A DNA stretch of 38,704 nt. It comes from Acidobacteriota bacterium (GTDB taxonomy: Bacteria; Actinomycetota; Acidimicrobiia; Acidimicrobiales; Palsa-688). Positions 25,207 to 34,460 of this stretch are shown piece after piece. The notes beneath the pieces are model-generated. The model saw nothing but the letters and a program-made list of their open reading frames with translations. It ran no database searches and was not told the DNA's origin. The stretch's first letter is position 1; every line of letters begins with the position of its first letter. Position numbers and translations under genes: made by a program. The stretch lies in NCBI GenBank assembly GCA_028876385.1, contig JAGWSF010000047.1, forward strand, positions 1-38,704. The letters are read 5' to 3'.

Positions 25207-28005
25207 ATGGGCCTGCTCAACCGGCGCCGTGCCCCTTCCGGTGCTGATAGCAGCCGGGATGCCGCCCCCGAAACACCGCTGGACGCGACCGATCCGCCTG
25301 CCGACAGGGGGCCCGTGATCCGCGCCTCGGACCTTCACCGGGTCCCGGAATGGGCCAAGGTGGCGCCCATGCCGCTCTCCCTGCCGCCGATGCCTGACAT
25401 CGTGTCGAAGCAGTTCGACCGGTCCCTGGTCTCGTGGCAGCCCCCCGAGCGTTTCATCGGTGAGATGGGTCACCTGATCACCGATTCGGCCCCGACGGGC
25501 ATCGTCGAGGGGCTGGTTGTGGTGACGCCTGGGCCGCCCGTCGAGCCGGCACCGGCATGGGACGGGTCACCGGCGCAGTCGGCCAACCTTCCGTTGGCCA
25601 CGCCGCCGGTCGCCGACCAGGACCGACCTCGCCGCCGGGACCGGTTCACCACCCGGCGCATCGAATGGGCCGACCCCAGGGCCGAGGTGGCGGCCGGGCC
25701 CGAGCTGGCCCCACCCCACGCCGAGACGGCCGCCGAGAGCCCGACCCCGGCGGTGCACGTCGATCCCGAAGCGGTCCCGGCGCCGGGACCTGAGGCCCGG
25801 GCCGAGAGCCCTTCGGGCACCAGCGACCAGGTGGGGGCGACCGACTTCCGGCCCGAGCCGTCCGAGGAGTCCGCCGAGCTGATCGGTCGGCAACCGCTCG
25901 TCGCTCCGAGCCAGCCCATCACCGTCCCGCTGGCCCCCGAACCCGAGGTAGGACGGTTCATGCGGGCACCCGTCCCGGCCGACATGCCTCTGGCCAGCCT
26001 TCCGTCGTCTCCGCTACCCCGCAGCGAGGTACGCACCCTCGTTCCCCCGCCCGGGTTCGGCCCGCCGCCCGTCCAGGACCCGGCCGACCAGGCCGACGAG
26101 CCGGCCTCTCCGGTCACGGGGGCGCCGAGCGCCTCGGCAGAGACGACCCCGCCCGCGACCAACCCGGCCGCGGCGCCGCCCCCCGGGGAGTCCGCAGCCC
26201 CGCCTGCCAGCGGGCTCGTCCCCGGTCCCGGGTCGCCGGCGACCACCGGACTCGTCGGTGACCGGCCACTCGCCGGAACCGACCCGACCCCCCTCACCCC
26301 GGCCACCCCCCTGACCGGGTCTGACCTCGGCGAGCCCGGCGCTCCAGGAGGTCCCGGGGCGTCCGGTGACCTTCCCCTGGCCACCGCTTCAGGCCCGGCC
26401 CGGTCCGGCGCGGGCGGGACCCAGATCCGCCGTCTCGACGGGCCGCCGAACGCTTCGGAATCGCCGGGCGAGGCGGCCCGCCCCGCTCCGGTGGAACCGG
26501 GGCCGACGGCGGCCGAGTCCGGCCCCGCTTCGGACCTCCCGCCGGCCCCGGCCGGGGATTCGCCGACGGGCGGTCCCGTCGCGTCGGTCGAGCCCGTGGC
26601 CGGCCCCGCCGCGCCGCCGGCTGGCCCCGGAGTGGTGGCGCCGCTGCTCGGCCAGGTTGCGCCGCCGGCCGGCCCCGGTGAAGTCCGGGCCGGTAGCGCC
26701 CCGGAAGCGGGCCCGGACAGCACCGCCCAGACCGCGCCGCTCGTCCTTCCGTCACCGGGCGCGACGCGACGCGGTCTCGGCGAGCCGATGGAGCACCTGC
26801 CGTCCACCGCCACCCCTTGGGACATCACCAGGATGAGCCGGGACCAGCAGCTTCAGATGTCGCGCGATCTTCTGCAGGGACGCATCGCCGCCGCCAGCCG
26901 CAACCAGTTGCCCGGGACTCTCGGCTTCCCTCTCGGGATGCCCTCCCCTCCCGGAGCCGAGCCTTCCCCCGGCCCGGCACCCATGGCCGCCGTCGCCGTC
27001 GGGCGGGCCTTCCCCGAGCAGCCCGTCTACGCCGGCAGCGAGCTCCCCCTCGCCCGCCTCGAGCCGCTGGGCCGGCCTCCGGTCGGTGTCATCCCGGCTG
27101 ATCTGCCCGACGATGGCGGCTACCAGGCCCCCCTACTCGGAGCTGAACCGCGGACGTTCCCCGAGGGCGGGACCGAGGAGGGCTCCACCGAGGAAGGCCA
27201 GCAGGCCCGTCAGGTGGTCGGGCAGCGCTTCGGCGTCGACCTGTCGAACGTCCCGATCGACCGTAGCCCCCGAGGTGCCATGGAAGTGGCCCGGCTGCGG
27301 GCCCGGGCCATTACCAGCGATCGGGCGGTGGTCATCCCGGCGGCGGTGGGCAGCCTGGACGTGGGCCCGGGCCGGGCCCTGCTGACCCACGAGCTGACCC
27401 ACGTGGCCCAAAGGGCCCGTTTCGGCAGCAGCCTCCCGGCCGAGGACTCGCCCGCCGGCCAGGTGCTGGAAGCCCAGGCGCTCCAGGCGGAGATGACCCT
27501 CAACACCGGCCCGGTGATCCGCACCACCATGGAGCCGCCCCAGGGTGGCCCGCGGCCGACGACGTGGACCGGGGTCCTCAACTCGTCGCCCGAGGCGGGG
27601 TCGGCGGGGGCGCCGCTGCCGCTGGCCGGACCCGGCTCGCCCAGCCTCGACGCCGACGCCCTGGCCAACACCATCCTCGAGCGGCTCTCGGAGATCACCA
27701 GCGAGGGACCTGTGACCCAGCAGTTCCAGGCCCCGGCGATGGCACCGATCATGGCGGCTCCCGCCCCGGTGCCGGTAGGAGCGGTGCAGCGGGCTGCCGA
27801 CGACCTTCCCGCTCAGGCGGTGGTGCAGGAGCCACCCGCGCCGCAGACCGGGGTCGCCGACGGCGACCTGGAGCGACCGAGCGACGAGGACCTTTCCAAT
27901 CTGAGCCGGTGGCTGTACCCCTGGATCAGGTACCGCCTGCGCGGCGAACTGCGGGAGGACCGGGAACGGGCCGGCCTCCTGACCGATCACTACAGGAGGT
28001 GGTAG
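25207..28005 (+). CDS. Large disordered protein with internal DUF4157 (HELTH) domain
   Basis: 932 aa. Residues ~1-105 include a Pro/Met-containing segment (VAPMPLSLPPMPDIVSKQFD). Residues ~105-640 are Pro/Ala/Gly/Glu-rich and certainly disordered. Residues ~660-765 form a DUF4157 eCIS core domain: VGQRFGVDLSNVPIDRSP, ARAITSDRAVVIPAAVG, and LLTHELTHVAQRARFG with HELTH at 728-732. A second low-complexity stretch leads to an Arg-rich C-terminal helix (LYPWIRYRLRGELREDRERA) of a kind found at the end of other actinobacterial CIS/phage-tail proteins. It sits between assembly factors and the second tube gene, so it could be cargo inside the tube, a tape-measure-like protein or a hub accessory. A clear SD (GAGAGGGAG) precedes ATG 25207. 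Function is not certain. Confidence 0.8.
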   Translation: MGLLNRRRAPSGADSSRDAAPETPLDATDPPADRGPVIRASDLHRVPEWAKVAPMPLSLPPMPDIVSKQFDRSLVSWQPPERFIGEMGHLITDSAPTGIVEGLVVVTPGPPVEPAPAWDGSPAQSANLPLATPPVADQDRPRRRDRFTTRRIEWADPRAEVAAGPELAPPHAETAAESPTPAVHVDPEAVPAPGPEARAESPSGTSDQVGATDFRPEPSEESAELIGRQPLVAPSQPITVPLAPEPEVGRFMRAPVPADMPLASLPSSPLPRSEVRTLVPPPGFGPPPVQDPADQADEPASPVTGAPSASAETTPPATNPAAAPPPGESAAPPASGLVPGPGSPATTGLVGDRPLAGTDPTPLTPATPLTGSDLGEPGAPGGPGASGDLPLATASGPARSGAGGTQIRRLDGPPNASESPGEAARPAPVEPGPTAAESGPASDLPPAPAGDSPTGGPVASVEPVAGPAAPPAGPGVVAPLLGQVAPPAGPGEVRAGSAPEAGPDSTAQTAPLVLPSPGATRRGLGEPMEHLPSTATPWDITRMSRDQQLQMSRDLLQGRIAAASRNQLPGTLGFPLGMPSPPGAEPSPGPAPMAAVAVGRAFPEQPVYAGSELPLARLEPLGRPPVGVIPADLPDDGGYQAPLLGAEPRTFPEGGTEEGSTEEGQQARQVVGQRFGVDLSNVPIDRSPRGAMEVARLRARAITSDRAVVIPAAVGSLDVGPGRALLTHELTHVAQRARFGSSLPAEDSPAGQVLEAQALQAEMTLNTGPVIRTTMEPPQGGPRPTTWTGVLNSSPEAGSAGAPLPLAGPGSPSLDADALANTILERLSEITSEGPVTQQFQAPAMAPIMAAPAPVPVGAVQRAADDLPAQAVVQEPPAPQTGVADGDLERPSDEDLSNLSRWLYPWIRYRLRGELREDRERAGLLTDHYRRW

Positions 28006-28008
28006 CGG

Positions 28009-28776
28009 ATGTCCGACGCAGGAGGCGACGGGGCTGGTGTCCCCAATGCCGGCGGCGGCCCGGAGGAGAGCGCCGGGCAGGCCGAGTCCCAGGGGAACGC
28101 GCAGTACGAGAAGGAGGCGGCGGGCTCCCAGAACTTCTCCAATTCCGGCGACGGCCCGGAGGAGAGCGCCGGGCAGGCCGAGTCCCAGGGGAACGCGCAG
28201 TACGAGAAGGAGGCGGCGGGCTCCCAGGATTTCTCCAATTCCGGTGACGGCCCCGAGCCGAGCGCGGCGCAGGCCGAGGCCCAGGGCGACCAGCAGTACG
28301 CGGCCTCAGCTGCGTCGGCGAACCAATTCACCAACAAGGGCGTGGGGCCTCGCTACAACGAATCGGTAGGCATCAGCGTCTTCTTCAAGGTCCAGATCGA
28401 CGCCGTCGACCTCGGATCCTGGAGCAAGTGCTCCGGGCTCGGTATCACCCTCGGCTACGACGCCCGCACCGAGCAGGGTATGACCCTCATCGAGCACCAT
28501 CTCCCCAAGAGCCTGACCTACACCAAGATCACCCTGCAGAGACCGCTCACCAGCGACTGCCGGGTGGCCATGGAGTGGATCACCGCCTACCACATGCTGC
28601 CGATCCCGACCACCGCCCAGATCACCTGCATGGACCAGGCGGGGAGGACCATCGCGGTCTGGGACATGCTGGGCGTCACCCCCGAATCGTGGAAGGGACC
28701 CACCTTCGACTCCACGGCCGGTGCCGCCACCATCGCCATGGAGGAGCTCTCCTTTCACCATCAGGGTTTCCTGTAG
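28009..28776 (+). CDS. Second gp19-type tube protein with N-terminal 32-aa repeats
   Basis: 255 aa. Residues ~115-255 are a gp19/Hcp-fold tube protein: VFFKVQIDAVDLGSWSKCSG, LGITLGYDARTEQGM, LTYTKITLQRPLTSDC and AMEELSFHHQGFL. In CIS this second type usually forms the ring joining tube and hub (Pvc5-like role). The first ~112 residues are unusual: three 32-residue repeats rich in Glu, Ser, Gln, Ala, Asn and Gly. AGGAGG precedes ATG 28009, 3 bp after the previous stop. The repeat tail would project into the lumen or outward from the ring; its role is unknown. Confidence 0.9.
   Translation: MSDAGGDGAGVPNAGGGPEESAGQAESQGNAQYEKEAAGSQNFSNSGDGPEESAGQAESQGNAQYEKEAAGSQDFSNSGDGPEPSAAQAEAQGDQQYAASAASANQFTNKGVGPRYNESVGISVFFKVQIDAVDLGSWSKCSGLGITLGYDARTEQGMTLIEHHLPKSLTYTKITLQRPLTSDCRVAMEWITAYHMLPIPTTAQITCMDQAGRTIAVWDMLGVTPESWKGPTFDSTAGAATIAMEELSFHHQGFL
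28057..28344 (+). repeat. Three tandem 96-bp coding repeats in the second tube gene
   Basis: Units start at 28057, 28153 and 28249, exactly 96 bp (32 aa) apart. Units 1 and 2 are nearly identical at DNA level (GPEESAGQAESQGNAQYEKE, then AAGSQ(N/D)FSNSGD); unit 3 is diverged (GPEPSAAQAEAQGDQQYAAS). This suggests recent duplication of one unit and probable length variation between strains. Confidence 0.92.
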
Positions 28777-28797
28777 CCGAGGAAGGTCGACCGAACA

Positions 28798-29508
28798 ATG
28801 TCCAATCCAGTAAATGCCGCCGGTATCGCCTCCAGCGCGGTCAGCGCCTACCTGCAGACCACCGACTACCCGCTGCCGCCCATCACCTTCCAGTACAACC
28901 CGTCCGGGCTCAAAGAGGACATCGAAGCCCGCTTCCGCAAGAACAGCTTGCCGTCGCGGCCCGGAGGCAGTGGGCAGATCTACATCGGCACCGGACCGTC
29001 CAGCATGAACGTGGCCATCCAGCTCGACGCCTTTGCCATCCCGCCGGTGCCGCCGACGGCGGTCATCGCGCAGCTCAAGTTGATGATGAACCCCACCCTG
29101 ATATCCCTCGGACAGGGCCAGGGCCGGCCTCCCATGGTCATGTTCGGCTGGGGGGCCAACGTCATCATGGACCAGGCGGTGATCACCAAGCTGTCCATCA
29201 GCCACGAGCGTTTCCTGCTCGGGGTGCCGACCCGGGCCACCGCCACGGTGACCCTCATGTCCGTGCCGCTCGGGAACCTTCCCGGGACCAACCCGACCTC
29301 CGGGGGTCTGGCCACCCGCCGTACCCGCACCGTGGTGGAAGGGGACTCCCTGGCCTCCATCGCCTATCAGGAGTACGAGGACCCCAACTACTGGCGGGCG
29401 CTGGCCGAGGCCAACGGGATCGACGATCCCATGAGAATCAAGACGGGGATGGTCCTGCTCATTCCGGAGAAGCGGGACGCCCAGACCCTCCTCGGAGAGA
29501 CGGTCTAG
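28798..29508 (+). CDS. LysM-containing CIS tube/hub protein (CIS_tube, Pvc7/gp53-like)
   Basis: 236 aa. Residues ~25-165 match the CIS_tube family: PPITFQYNPSGLKEDIEARF, MNVAIQLDAFAIPPVPPTA, MVMFGWGANVIMDQAVITKL and VPTRATATVTLMSV. A LysM domain follows at ~176-225 (VVEGDSLASIAYQEYEDPNY, WRALAEANGIDDP, GMVLLIP). In such particles this protein makes the hub ring between tube and spike; here LysM is more likely an assembly contact than peptidoglycan binding. It overlaps nothing; the VgrG gene begins at the next base after its stop. Confidence 0.92.
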   Translation: MSNPVNAAGIASSAVSAYLQTTDYPLPPITFQYNPSGLKEDIEARFRKNSLPSRPGGSGQIYIGTGPSSMNVAIQLDAFAIPPVPPTAVIAQLKLMMNPTLISLGQGQGRPPMVMFGWGANVIMDQAVITKLSISHERFLLGVPTRATATVTLMSVPLGNLPGTNPTSGGLATRRTRTVVEGDSLASIAYQEYEDPNYWRALAEANGIDDPMRIKTGMVLLIPEKRDAQTLLGETV

Positions 29509-31317
29509 ATGTTCGGTGCTGTGACCAGCTCGGAGTGCCAGGTCCTGGTCGACTTCGCTCCGCTCAACCCCCTCGTGCAGCAGCAGCTCGTCCACGTCGA
29601 GGTCGACAGCACCATGTACGTGCCGTCGCAGGCCAAGCTGGTCTTCCGGGGTTATCCCGACGACATCCTCCTGCCGGGAGGGCTCCAGCTGGCGGTCCCG
29701 CTCAGCGTGGCCGTCAACAGCGGCGGTGTGCCGACCCCGCTCATCACCGGCGAGGTCACCTCGGTAGAGGTGGAGCACTCACACGGGGACACCCTGACGG
29801 TGGTCAAGGCCATGGACAAGTCGCATCGCCTGATGCACGGGACCAAGACCATGGCCTACCCGGAAATGACCGCCTCCGACGTCGTGTCCATGCTGGTCCT
29901 CCAAGCTGGCATCGTGCCGGGGGAGATCGTCCCGACCACCAACATCTACCCGTGGCTCACCCAGGCCAACGTCAGCGCGTGGGTGTTCATCCAGCAGCTG
30001 GCCGCCCGGGAGAATTGCGTGGCCTACTGCGACGCTCTCGGCCTGTTCAACTTCGGCCCCATGACCCGGCCCGAGGAGACCAGCCCTCCGTCGCTCACCT
30101 ACATGGTCCCGCCCATGGGTACCCAGCTCGTGCTGGGCAGCAACCTGATCAAGTTGCGGGCGGTGGTCAATGGTGCCGAGCAGGTCCCGGCGGTGACCGT
30201 CACCGGCTACAAACCCGACGAGGAACTCCCCCTGATGGGGGTGTTCGCGGCGGTGCCCTCCAGTTCGCAGAGCATCGACCCTGCGACCCTGCCTCCCGCA
30301 GTGGCCGAGGAGTTCGGCGCCGAGCCGTTCTTCGACGCCAGCCGCCCCTTCGATGACGAGGGGCCGGCCGAGACCTACGCCGAGTCCATCGCCGCCGATA
30401 TCGCCGGGTCCCTGGCCGAGATCGAGGGCGAGTGCATCGGCAACTCGTCCATCCTGGCCGGTGAGGCCGTGACGGTGGGGATGGCCGGCCAGCCTTTCGA
30501 CGGCTACTACGTCTGCTCCGCAGCCCGTCACGTCTTCGACTACGAAGGCGGCGGCTACACCACCTGGGTCACCGCCGGTGGCTACAAGGACCGCTCCCTG
30601 CTCGCCTTGAGCTCGGGTGAGGCACCCAACGACCGGATACGCCCGACCATCACGGGACTGGTGGTGGGCCGGGTGGTGGACAATATGGACGAGGAGGGCC
30701 AGGGGCGGGTCAAGGTGATGCTCCCGTGGCTGTCGGAGGGCTACGTGAGCGCATGGGCCCGGGTCATGCAGATCGGGGCCAGCATCGCCGGGAGCGGATT
30801 CCTGTGGATGCCGGAAGTGGGCGACGAGGTCCTGGTCGGTTTCGACCGGGGCTCCGTGGACAACCCGTACGTGATCGGCAATCTGTACAACGGGATCGCC
30901 AAGCCGCTGCCCGGGCCGGCCATCGAAGGGGCGGTCGGCAACCGGCGGATCGCCTCGCGCATGGCCCACACCATCCAGTGGAACGACGGGCCGGAGAAGA
31001 TGGGCATAAGCATCATGACCGCCCCCGCCGAGTCGCCGCCGCTGTCGGTCGTCCTCGACAGCGACGAGACCAAGATCACCATCAACTCGCTGGGGGAGAT
31101 CGAGATCACCGGGGCGGCGGTGGTCAAGATCGCCTCCACCGCCGAACTGACCCTCGACGCCCCGACCATCTCCATCGGCAGCGAGGACACCCTCAACGTG
31201 AGCATCACCGCCGAGTCGGTGTCGGTGGGCAGCGCCACCACCACCGAGGTGTCGATCGGCAGCCCCGAGGCCGAGGTGAGCGTGAGCGGGGCTTCGGTCA
31301 GCCTGGGGTTGGGCTGA
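29509..31317 (+). CDS. VgrG/gp5-gp27-type central spike protein (Pvc8-like)
   Basis: 602 aa. The N-terminal ~350 residues have the gp27-like hub fold pattern (LVHVEVDSTMYVPSQAKLVF, ITGEVTSVEVEHSHGDTLTV, then SHRLMHGTKTMAYPEMTASD). Residues ~381-465 form a gp5-like OB fold (GLVVGRVVDNMDEEGQGRVK, VMLPWLSEGYVSAWARV, MPEVGDEVLVGFDRGSVDNP, YVIGNLYNG). The C-terminus is a beta-helical needle of short Ile/Val/Ser/Thr repeats (ITGAAVVKIASTAELTLDAP, SIGSEDTLNVSITAESVSVG). It ends right at the needle with no effector extension. No separate PAAR tip gene is seen nearby. Confidence 0.94.
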   Translation: MFGAVTSSECQVLVDFAPLNPLVQQQLVHVEVDSTMYVPSQAKLVFRGYPDDILLPGGLQLAVPLSVAVNSGGVPTPLITGEVTSVEVEHSHGDTLTVVKAMDKSHRLMHGTKTMAYPEMTASDVVSMLVLQAGIVPGEIVPTTNIYPWLTQANVSAWVFIQQLAARENCVAYCDALGLFNFGPMTRPEETSPPSLTYMVPPMGTQLVLGSNLIKLRAVVNGAEQVPAVTVTGYKPDEELPLMGVFAAVPSSSQSIDPATLPPAVAEEFGAEPFFDASRPFDDEGPAETYAESIAADIAGSLAEIEGECIGNSSILAGEAVTVGMAGQPFDGYYVCSAARHVFDYEGGGYTTWVTAGGYKDRSLLALSSGEAPNDRIRPTITGLVVGRVVDNMDEEGQGRVKVMLPWLSEGYVSAWARVMQIGASIAGSGFLWMPEVGDEVLVGFDRGSVDNPYVIGNLYNGIAKPLPGPAIEGAVGNRRIASRMAHTIQWNDGPEKMGISIMTAPAESPPLSVVLDSDETKITINSLGEIEITGAAVVKIASTAELTLDAPTISIGSEDTLNVSITAESVSVGSATTTEVSIGSPEAEVSVSGASVSLGLG

Positions 31318-31318
31318 T

Positions 31319-31717
31319 ATGGCCGAGAGCTTCATCGGCAAAGGGTGGAATTACCCCCTCGGCACGGACGCGTCGGGCGGCATATCCCTCGTCAGCGAGG
31401 ACAGCGACATCTCGCGGGCCATACGCCTCATCCTGGCCACCGTGCCCGGCGAGCGACCCATGAGGCCCGGCTTCGGGTGCGGCATCCACGATTACGTGTT
31501 CGCCCCCGCCGACGCCACGACCGCCGGTTTGATCGCGGTCGAGGTCAAGCGGTCACTGGCGTTCTGGGAGCCGCGCATCGAGGTCAACTCGGTGGACGTG
31601 ACCGTCGACCAGGTGTCACGCAACACGCTTTACATAAACATCTCGTACCAGAAGAAGGGCTCCTACGACCCGCGGAACCTGGTCTTCCCCTTCTACCTCA
31701 TCAACGAAGAGGAGTGA
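31319..31717 (+). CDS. gp25-like baseplate wedge protein
   Basis: 132 aa, the usual gp25 length. Signatures are GWNYPLGTDASGGISLVSED, ISRAIRLILATVPGERPMRP, GFGCGIHDYVFAPADATTAG and SLAFWEPRIEVNSVDV. gp25 is the conserved sheath-initiating wedge protein of contractile tails. The gene starts one base after the spike stop and ends 5 bp before the baseplate J gene, so it is firmly within the operon. Confidence 0.96.
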   Translation: MAESFIGKGWNYPLGTDASGGISLVSEDSDISRAIRLILATVPGERPMRPGFGCGIHDYVFAPADATTAGLIAVEVKRSLAFWEPRIEVNSVDVTVDQVSRNTLYINISYQKKGSYDPRNLVFPFYLINEEE

Positions 31718-31722
31718 ACTAG

Positions 31723-33678
31723 ATGGTGCTGCCGGCACCCAACCTGGATGACCGCCGCTTTCAGAATCTCGTGGACGAGTCCAAGCGCCTGGTCCAGAGG
31801 CGCTGCCCCGAGTGGACCGACCACAACGTCTCGGACCCGGGGATCACCCTCATCGAGACCTTCGCCTACATGACCGACCAGCTGCTCTACCGGCTCAACC
31901 GTATGCCGGAGCGCAACTACATCAAGTTCCTGGAGCTGATCGGTGTCCGGCTGCTGCCGCCATCGGCGGCCTCGGCCCGGGTGACCTTCTGGCTGTCGGC
32001 CCCCCAGGAGACCACGGTCGTGGTGCCGGCGGGGGTAGAGGTGGCCACGCCGCGCACCGAGGCCGTCGGCTCGGCCGTGGCCTTCACCACCACCCATGCC
32101 CTCGACATCGTGCCCAGCCAGATGGAGTACGTCGGCTCCGTCCCGACGGGAGGCACCTGGCGCAACCACACCGACTCGATCAAGCTGTCGGCCTTCTCGT
32201 GCTTCTCACCGCAGCCCGTACCCGACGAGGTCCTGCTGATCGGCCTCACGTCGGCTGTCCCCGACTGCGCCATCAGCCTGAGGTTCGACTGCAACGTAGA
32301 AGGCATCGGGGTCAACCCTGACTGGCCGCCGCTGGCCTGGGAGGCCTTCGACGGGGAGAGCTGGGTGCCCTGCGAGCTCGATCGGGACACCACTGGTGGC
32401 CTCAACCGGGCCGGCCAGGTCGTCCTCCACGTCCCTTCGTCGCATACCGCGTCGGTGGAGCACGGGCTGCGCGCCGGCTGGGTGCGAGCCCGGACCACCA
32501 CCCCCGAGGAAGGTCAGCCCTTCTACAGCAACTCACCTCTGATCAAGCAGATCGAGGTGACGACCATCGGCGGGACCTGCGACACCGTGCAGGCCGAGAT
32601 CGTCGAGGAGGACGTGGTCGGCATGTCGGAGGGCGTGCCCGGCCAGCGCTTCCTGGTGTCGCGCGTGCCTGTGGTGCCGTGGGACGAGCCGGTCATCCTC
32701 GAGGTCTCCGACGAGGAGGAGGGATGGCAGGAATGGTCGCAGGTCGAGGAGTTCTCCCAGAGCGGACCCGACGACCGCCACTTCGTGCTCGACTCCGTGA
32801 GCGGCGAGCTGCTGCTCGGGCCGTCGGTCCGCACCCCTGACGGCGGCCTCGTCCAGTACGGGGCGGTTCCCGCCAAAGGCGCGGTGCTGCGCGTCCGCCA
32901 GTACCACACCGGCGGTGGCCGTCAGGGCAACGTCGCCGCCGGCAGCGTCCGGGTGTGTCGCACGACCATCCCCTACGTGGCCCGGGTGGAGAACCGCTAC
33001 CCGGCCACCGGTGGCGTCGACGGGGAGGACATCGAGGAGGCCAAGGTCCGGGGCCCGATCGTGATGCGCACCCTCGGCCGGGCGGTGACGGCCGAGGACT
33101 TCGAGCAGCTGGCCCGGGAGGCGGCCCCCGAGGCGGCCCGCATCAAGGCCGTTCCGGCCGCCACCGACGACGAGGCGGGCGGGGTGAGGGTCCTGGTGGT
33201 GCCCGCCGTCGCCGACGACGAGGACGGTCGTCTGTCCTTCGAGCAGCTGGTGCCGCCGGCCGAAACCCTGGCCAACATCGCCACCTTCCTCGATGGACGT
33301 CGGACCATCGGGTCGCGGGTGCTGGTCGAGCCTCCGGCCTATCAGGGCGTGACCGTCGTGGCCATGATGAAGGCCCGACCGTGGGCCGACCCCGGCCGCC
33401 TGCAGCGGACCGCAACCGACGCTCTCTACGCCTACCTGCACCCCATCACCGGCGGGCTCGACGGCAACGGGTGGGCTTTCGGCCGTCCGGTGCACATGGG
33501 GGAGATCTACGCCTTGCTGCAACGTCTGCCCGGCACCGAGCTGGTCGAAGACGTGCGGCTGTTCGCCGCCAACCCGATCACCGGGGAGCGGGGAGCCGCC
33601 GCCCAGCGCGTCGAGGTCGCCCCGAACGCGCTGGTCTTCTCCTATCAGCACCAGGTCCGGGTGGAGGAGTCGGCGTAG
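31723..33678 (+). CDS. Baseplate J-like wedge protein (gp6, Pvc11-like)
   Basis: 651 aa. The N-terminus LDDRRFQNLVDESKRLVQRR, then CPEWTDHNVSDPGITLIETF, AYMTDQLLYRLNRMPERNYI and KFLELIGVRLLPP is the standard start of 'putative baseplate assembly proteins' of CIS. The middle is beta-rich, and the C-terminal third has the baseplate J signature (RTLGRAVTAEDFEQLAREAA, VLVVPAVADDE, RRTIGSRVLVEPPAYQGVTV, NGWAFGRPVHMGEIYALLQR). It forms wedge dimers around the hub. Its stop overlaps the GTG of the next gene (TAGTG). Confidence 0.95.
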   Translation: MVLPAPNLDDRRFQNLVDESKRLVQRRCPEWTDHNVSDPGITLIETFAYMTDQLLYRLNRMPERNYIKFLELIGVRLLPPSAASARVTFWLSAPQETTVVVPAGVEVATPRTEAVGSAVAFTTTHALDIVPSQMEYVGSVPTGGTWRNHTDSIKLSAFSCFSPQPVPDEVLLIGLTSAVPDCAISLRFDCNVEGIGVNPDWPPLAWEAFDGESWVPCELDRDTTGGLNRAGQVVLHVPSSHTASVEHGLRAGWVRARTTTPEEGQPFYSNSPLIKQIEVTTIGGTCDTVQAEIVEEDVVGMSEGVPGQRFLVSRVPVVPWDEPVILEVSDEEEGWQEWSQVEEFSQSGPDDRHFVLDSVSGELLLGPSVRTPDGGLVQYGAVPAKGAVLRVRQYHTGGGRQGNVAAGSVRVCRTTIPYVARVENRYPATGGVDGEDIEEAKVRGPIVMRTLGRAVTAEDFEQLAREAAPEAARIKAVPAATDDEAGGVRVLVVPAVADDEDGRLSFEQLVPPAETLANIATFLDGRRTIGSRVLVEPPAYQGVTVVAMMKARPWADPGRLQRTATDALYAYLHPITGGLDGNGWAFGRPVHMGEIYALLQRLPGTELVEDVRLFAANPITGERGAAAQRVEVAPNALVFSYQHQVRVEESA

Positions 33679-34457
33679 TGTCCACGGTCCTTCCGGAGGC
33701 GGCCCATCCAACCGCACCCGATGCCGAGGTCGATCTCACTGCGGGCCGGGGTCTGGTCGACGGCCTCCCGACCCCGCGTCCATTGATCGAGCAGGTCCCG
33801 GCCTCGCTGCAGGAGGATGAGTTCTGCGGCCGCCTCCTGGCGGCCTTCGACGAGGTCCTGGCCCCGGTGTTCAACACCTTGGACTGCTTCGACGCCTACC
33901 TCGACCCGGCTCTGGCCCCCGAGGACTTCATCGACTGGCTGGCCGGGTGGGTCGGCCTCGACGTGGATGAGACCTGGACGGTCGAGCGCCGGCGTCGGTT
34001 GATCCTGGAGGCCGTGGGTCTCTACCGGTTCCGGGGGTCCATCGCCTCGCTGGTATCGCACGTCGAGTTGTACTCCGGGGTCACGCCCACGGTCGAGGAC
34101 AACGGCGGCTGCAGCTGGTCCCAGAACGCCGGCTCGGTGCTGCCCGGCACGTCGCGTCCCTACCTGAAGGTGCGTCTGCAAGTGGACGACGACGCCGACA
34201 TCCGGCGGGGCACGCTGGCCCGGATCATCGACGCCAACCGGCCCGCCCACGTGCCCTTCGAGTTGGAGCTGGTGGCCGGAGGGACCGAGGTCCAGGCCGC
34301 CGGCGACACCGGCGAGCACGGTGCCGTGGGGGCTCCCGGCGCGGTCGCCCTCCCCGGGTCGGAGTTCATCGAGCTGGCCCCCCAGACCCCGGGCGACACC
34401 GAGCAGCTCGAGGCGCCCGCCGACAGCCGCATCGACGACGAAGAGGCGACGGACTGA
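33678..34457 (+). CDS. Phage tail protein I (gpI)-like wedge protein, Pvc12-like
   Basis: 259 aa from GTG 33678, which overlaps the baseplate J stop; the open frame upstream of it only shadows that gene. Core signature: LPASLQEDEF-type start (VPASLQEDEFCGRLLAAFDE), VLAPVFNTLDCFDAYLDPAL, APEDFIDWLAGWVGLDVDET, then RRLILEAVGLYRFRGSIASL and an RRGTLARIIDANRPAHVPFE C-terminal domain. These are typical of CIS/phage 'tail protein' partners of baseplate J. The last ~50 residues are acidic and Pro/Gly-rich. It completes the wedge. Confidence 0.9.
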   Translation: MSTVLPEAAHPTAPDAEVDLTAGRGLVDGLPTPRPLIEQVPASLQEDEFCGRLLAAFDEVLAPVFNTLDCFDAYLDPALAPEDFIDWLAGWVGLDVDETWTVERRRRLILEAVGLYRFRGSIASLVSHVELYSGVTPTVEDNGGCSWSQNAGSVLPGTSRPYLKVRLQVDDDADIRRGTLARIIDANRPAHVPFELELVAGGTEVQAAGDTGEHGAVGAPGAVALPGSEFIELAPQTPGDTEQLEAPADSRIDDEEATD

Positions 34458-34460
34458 CCG

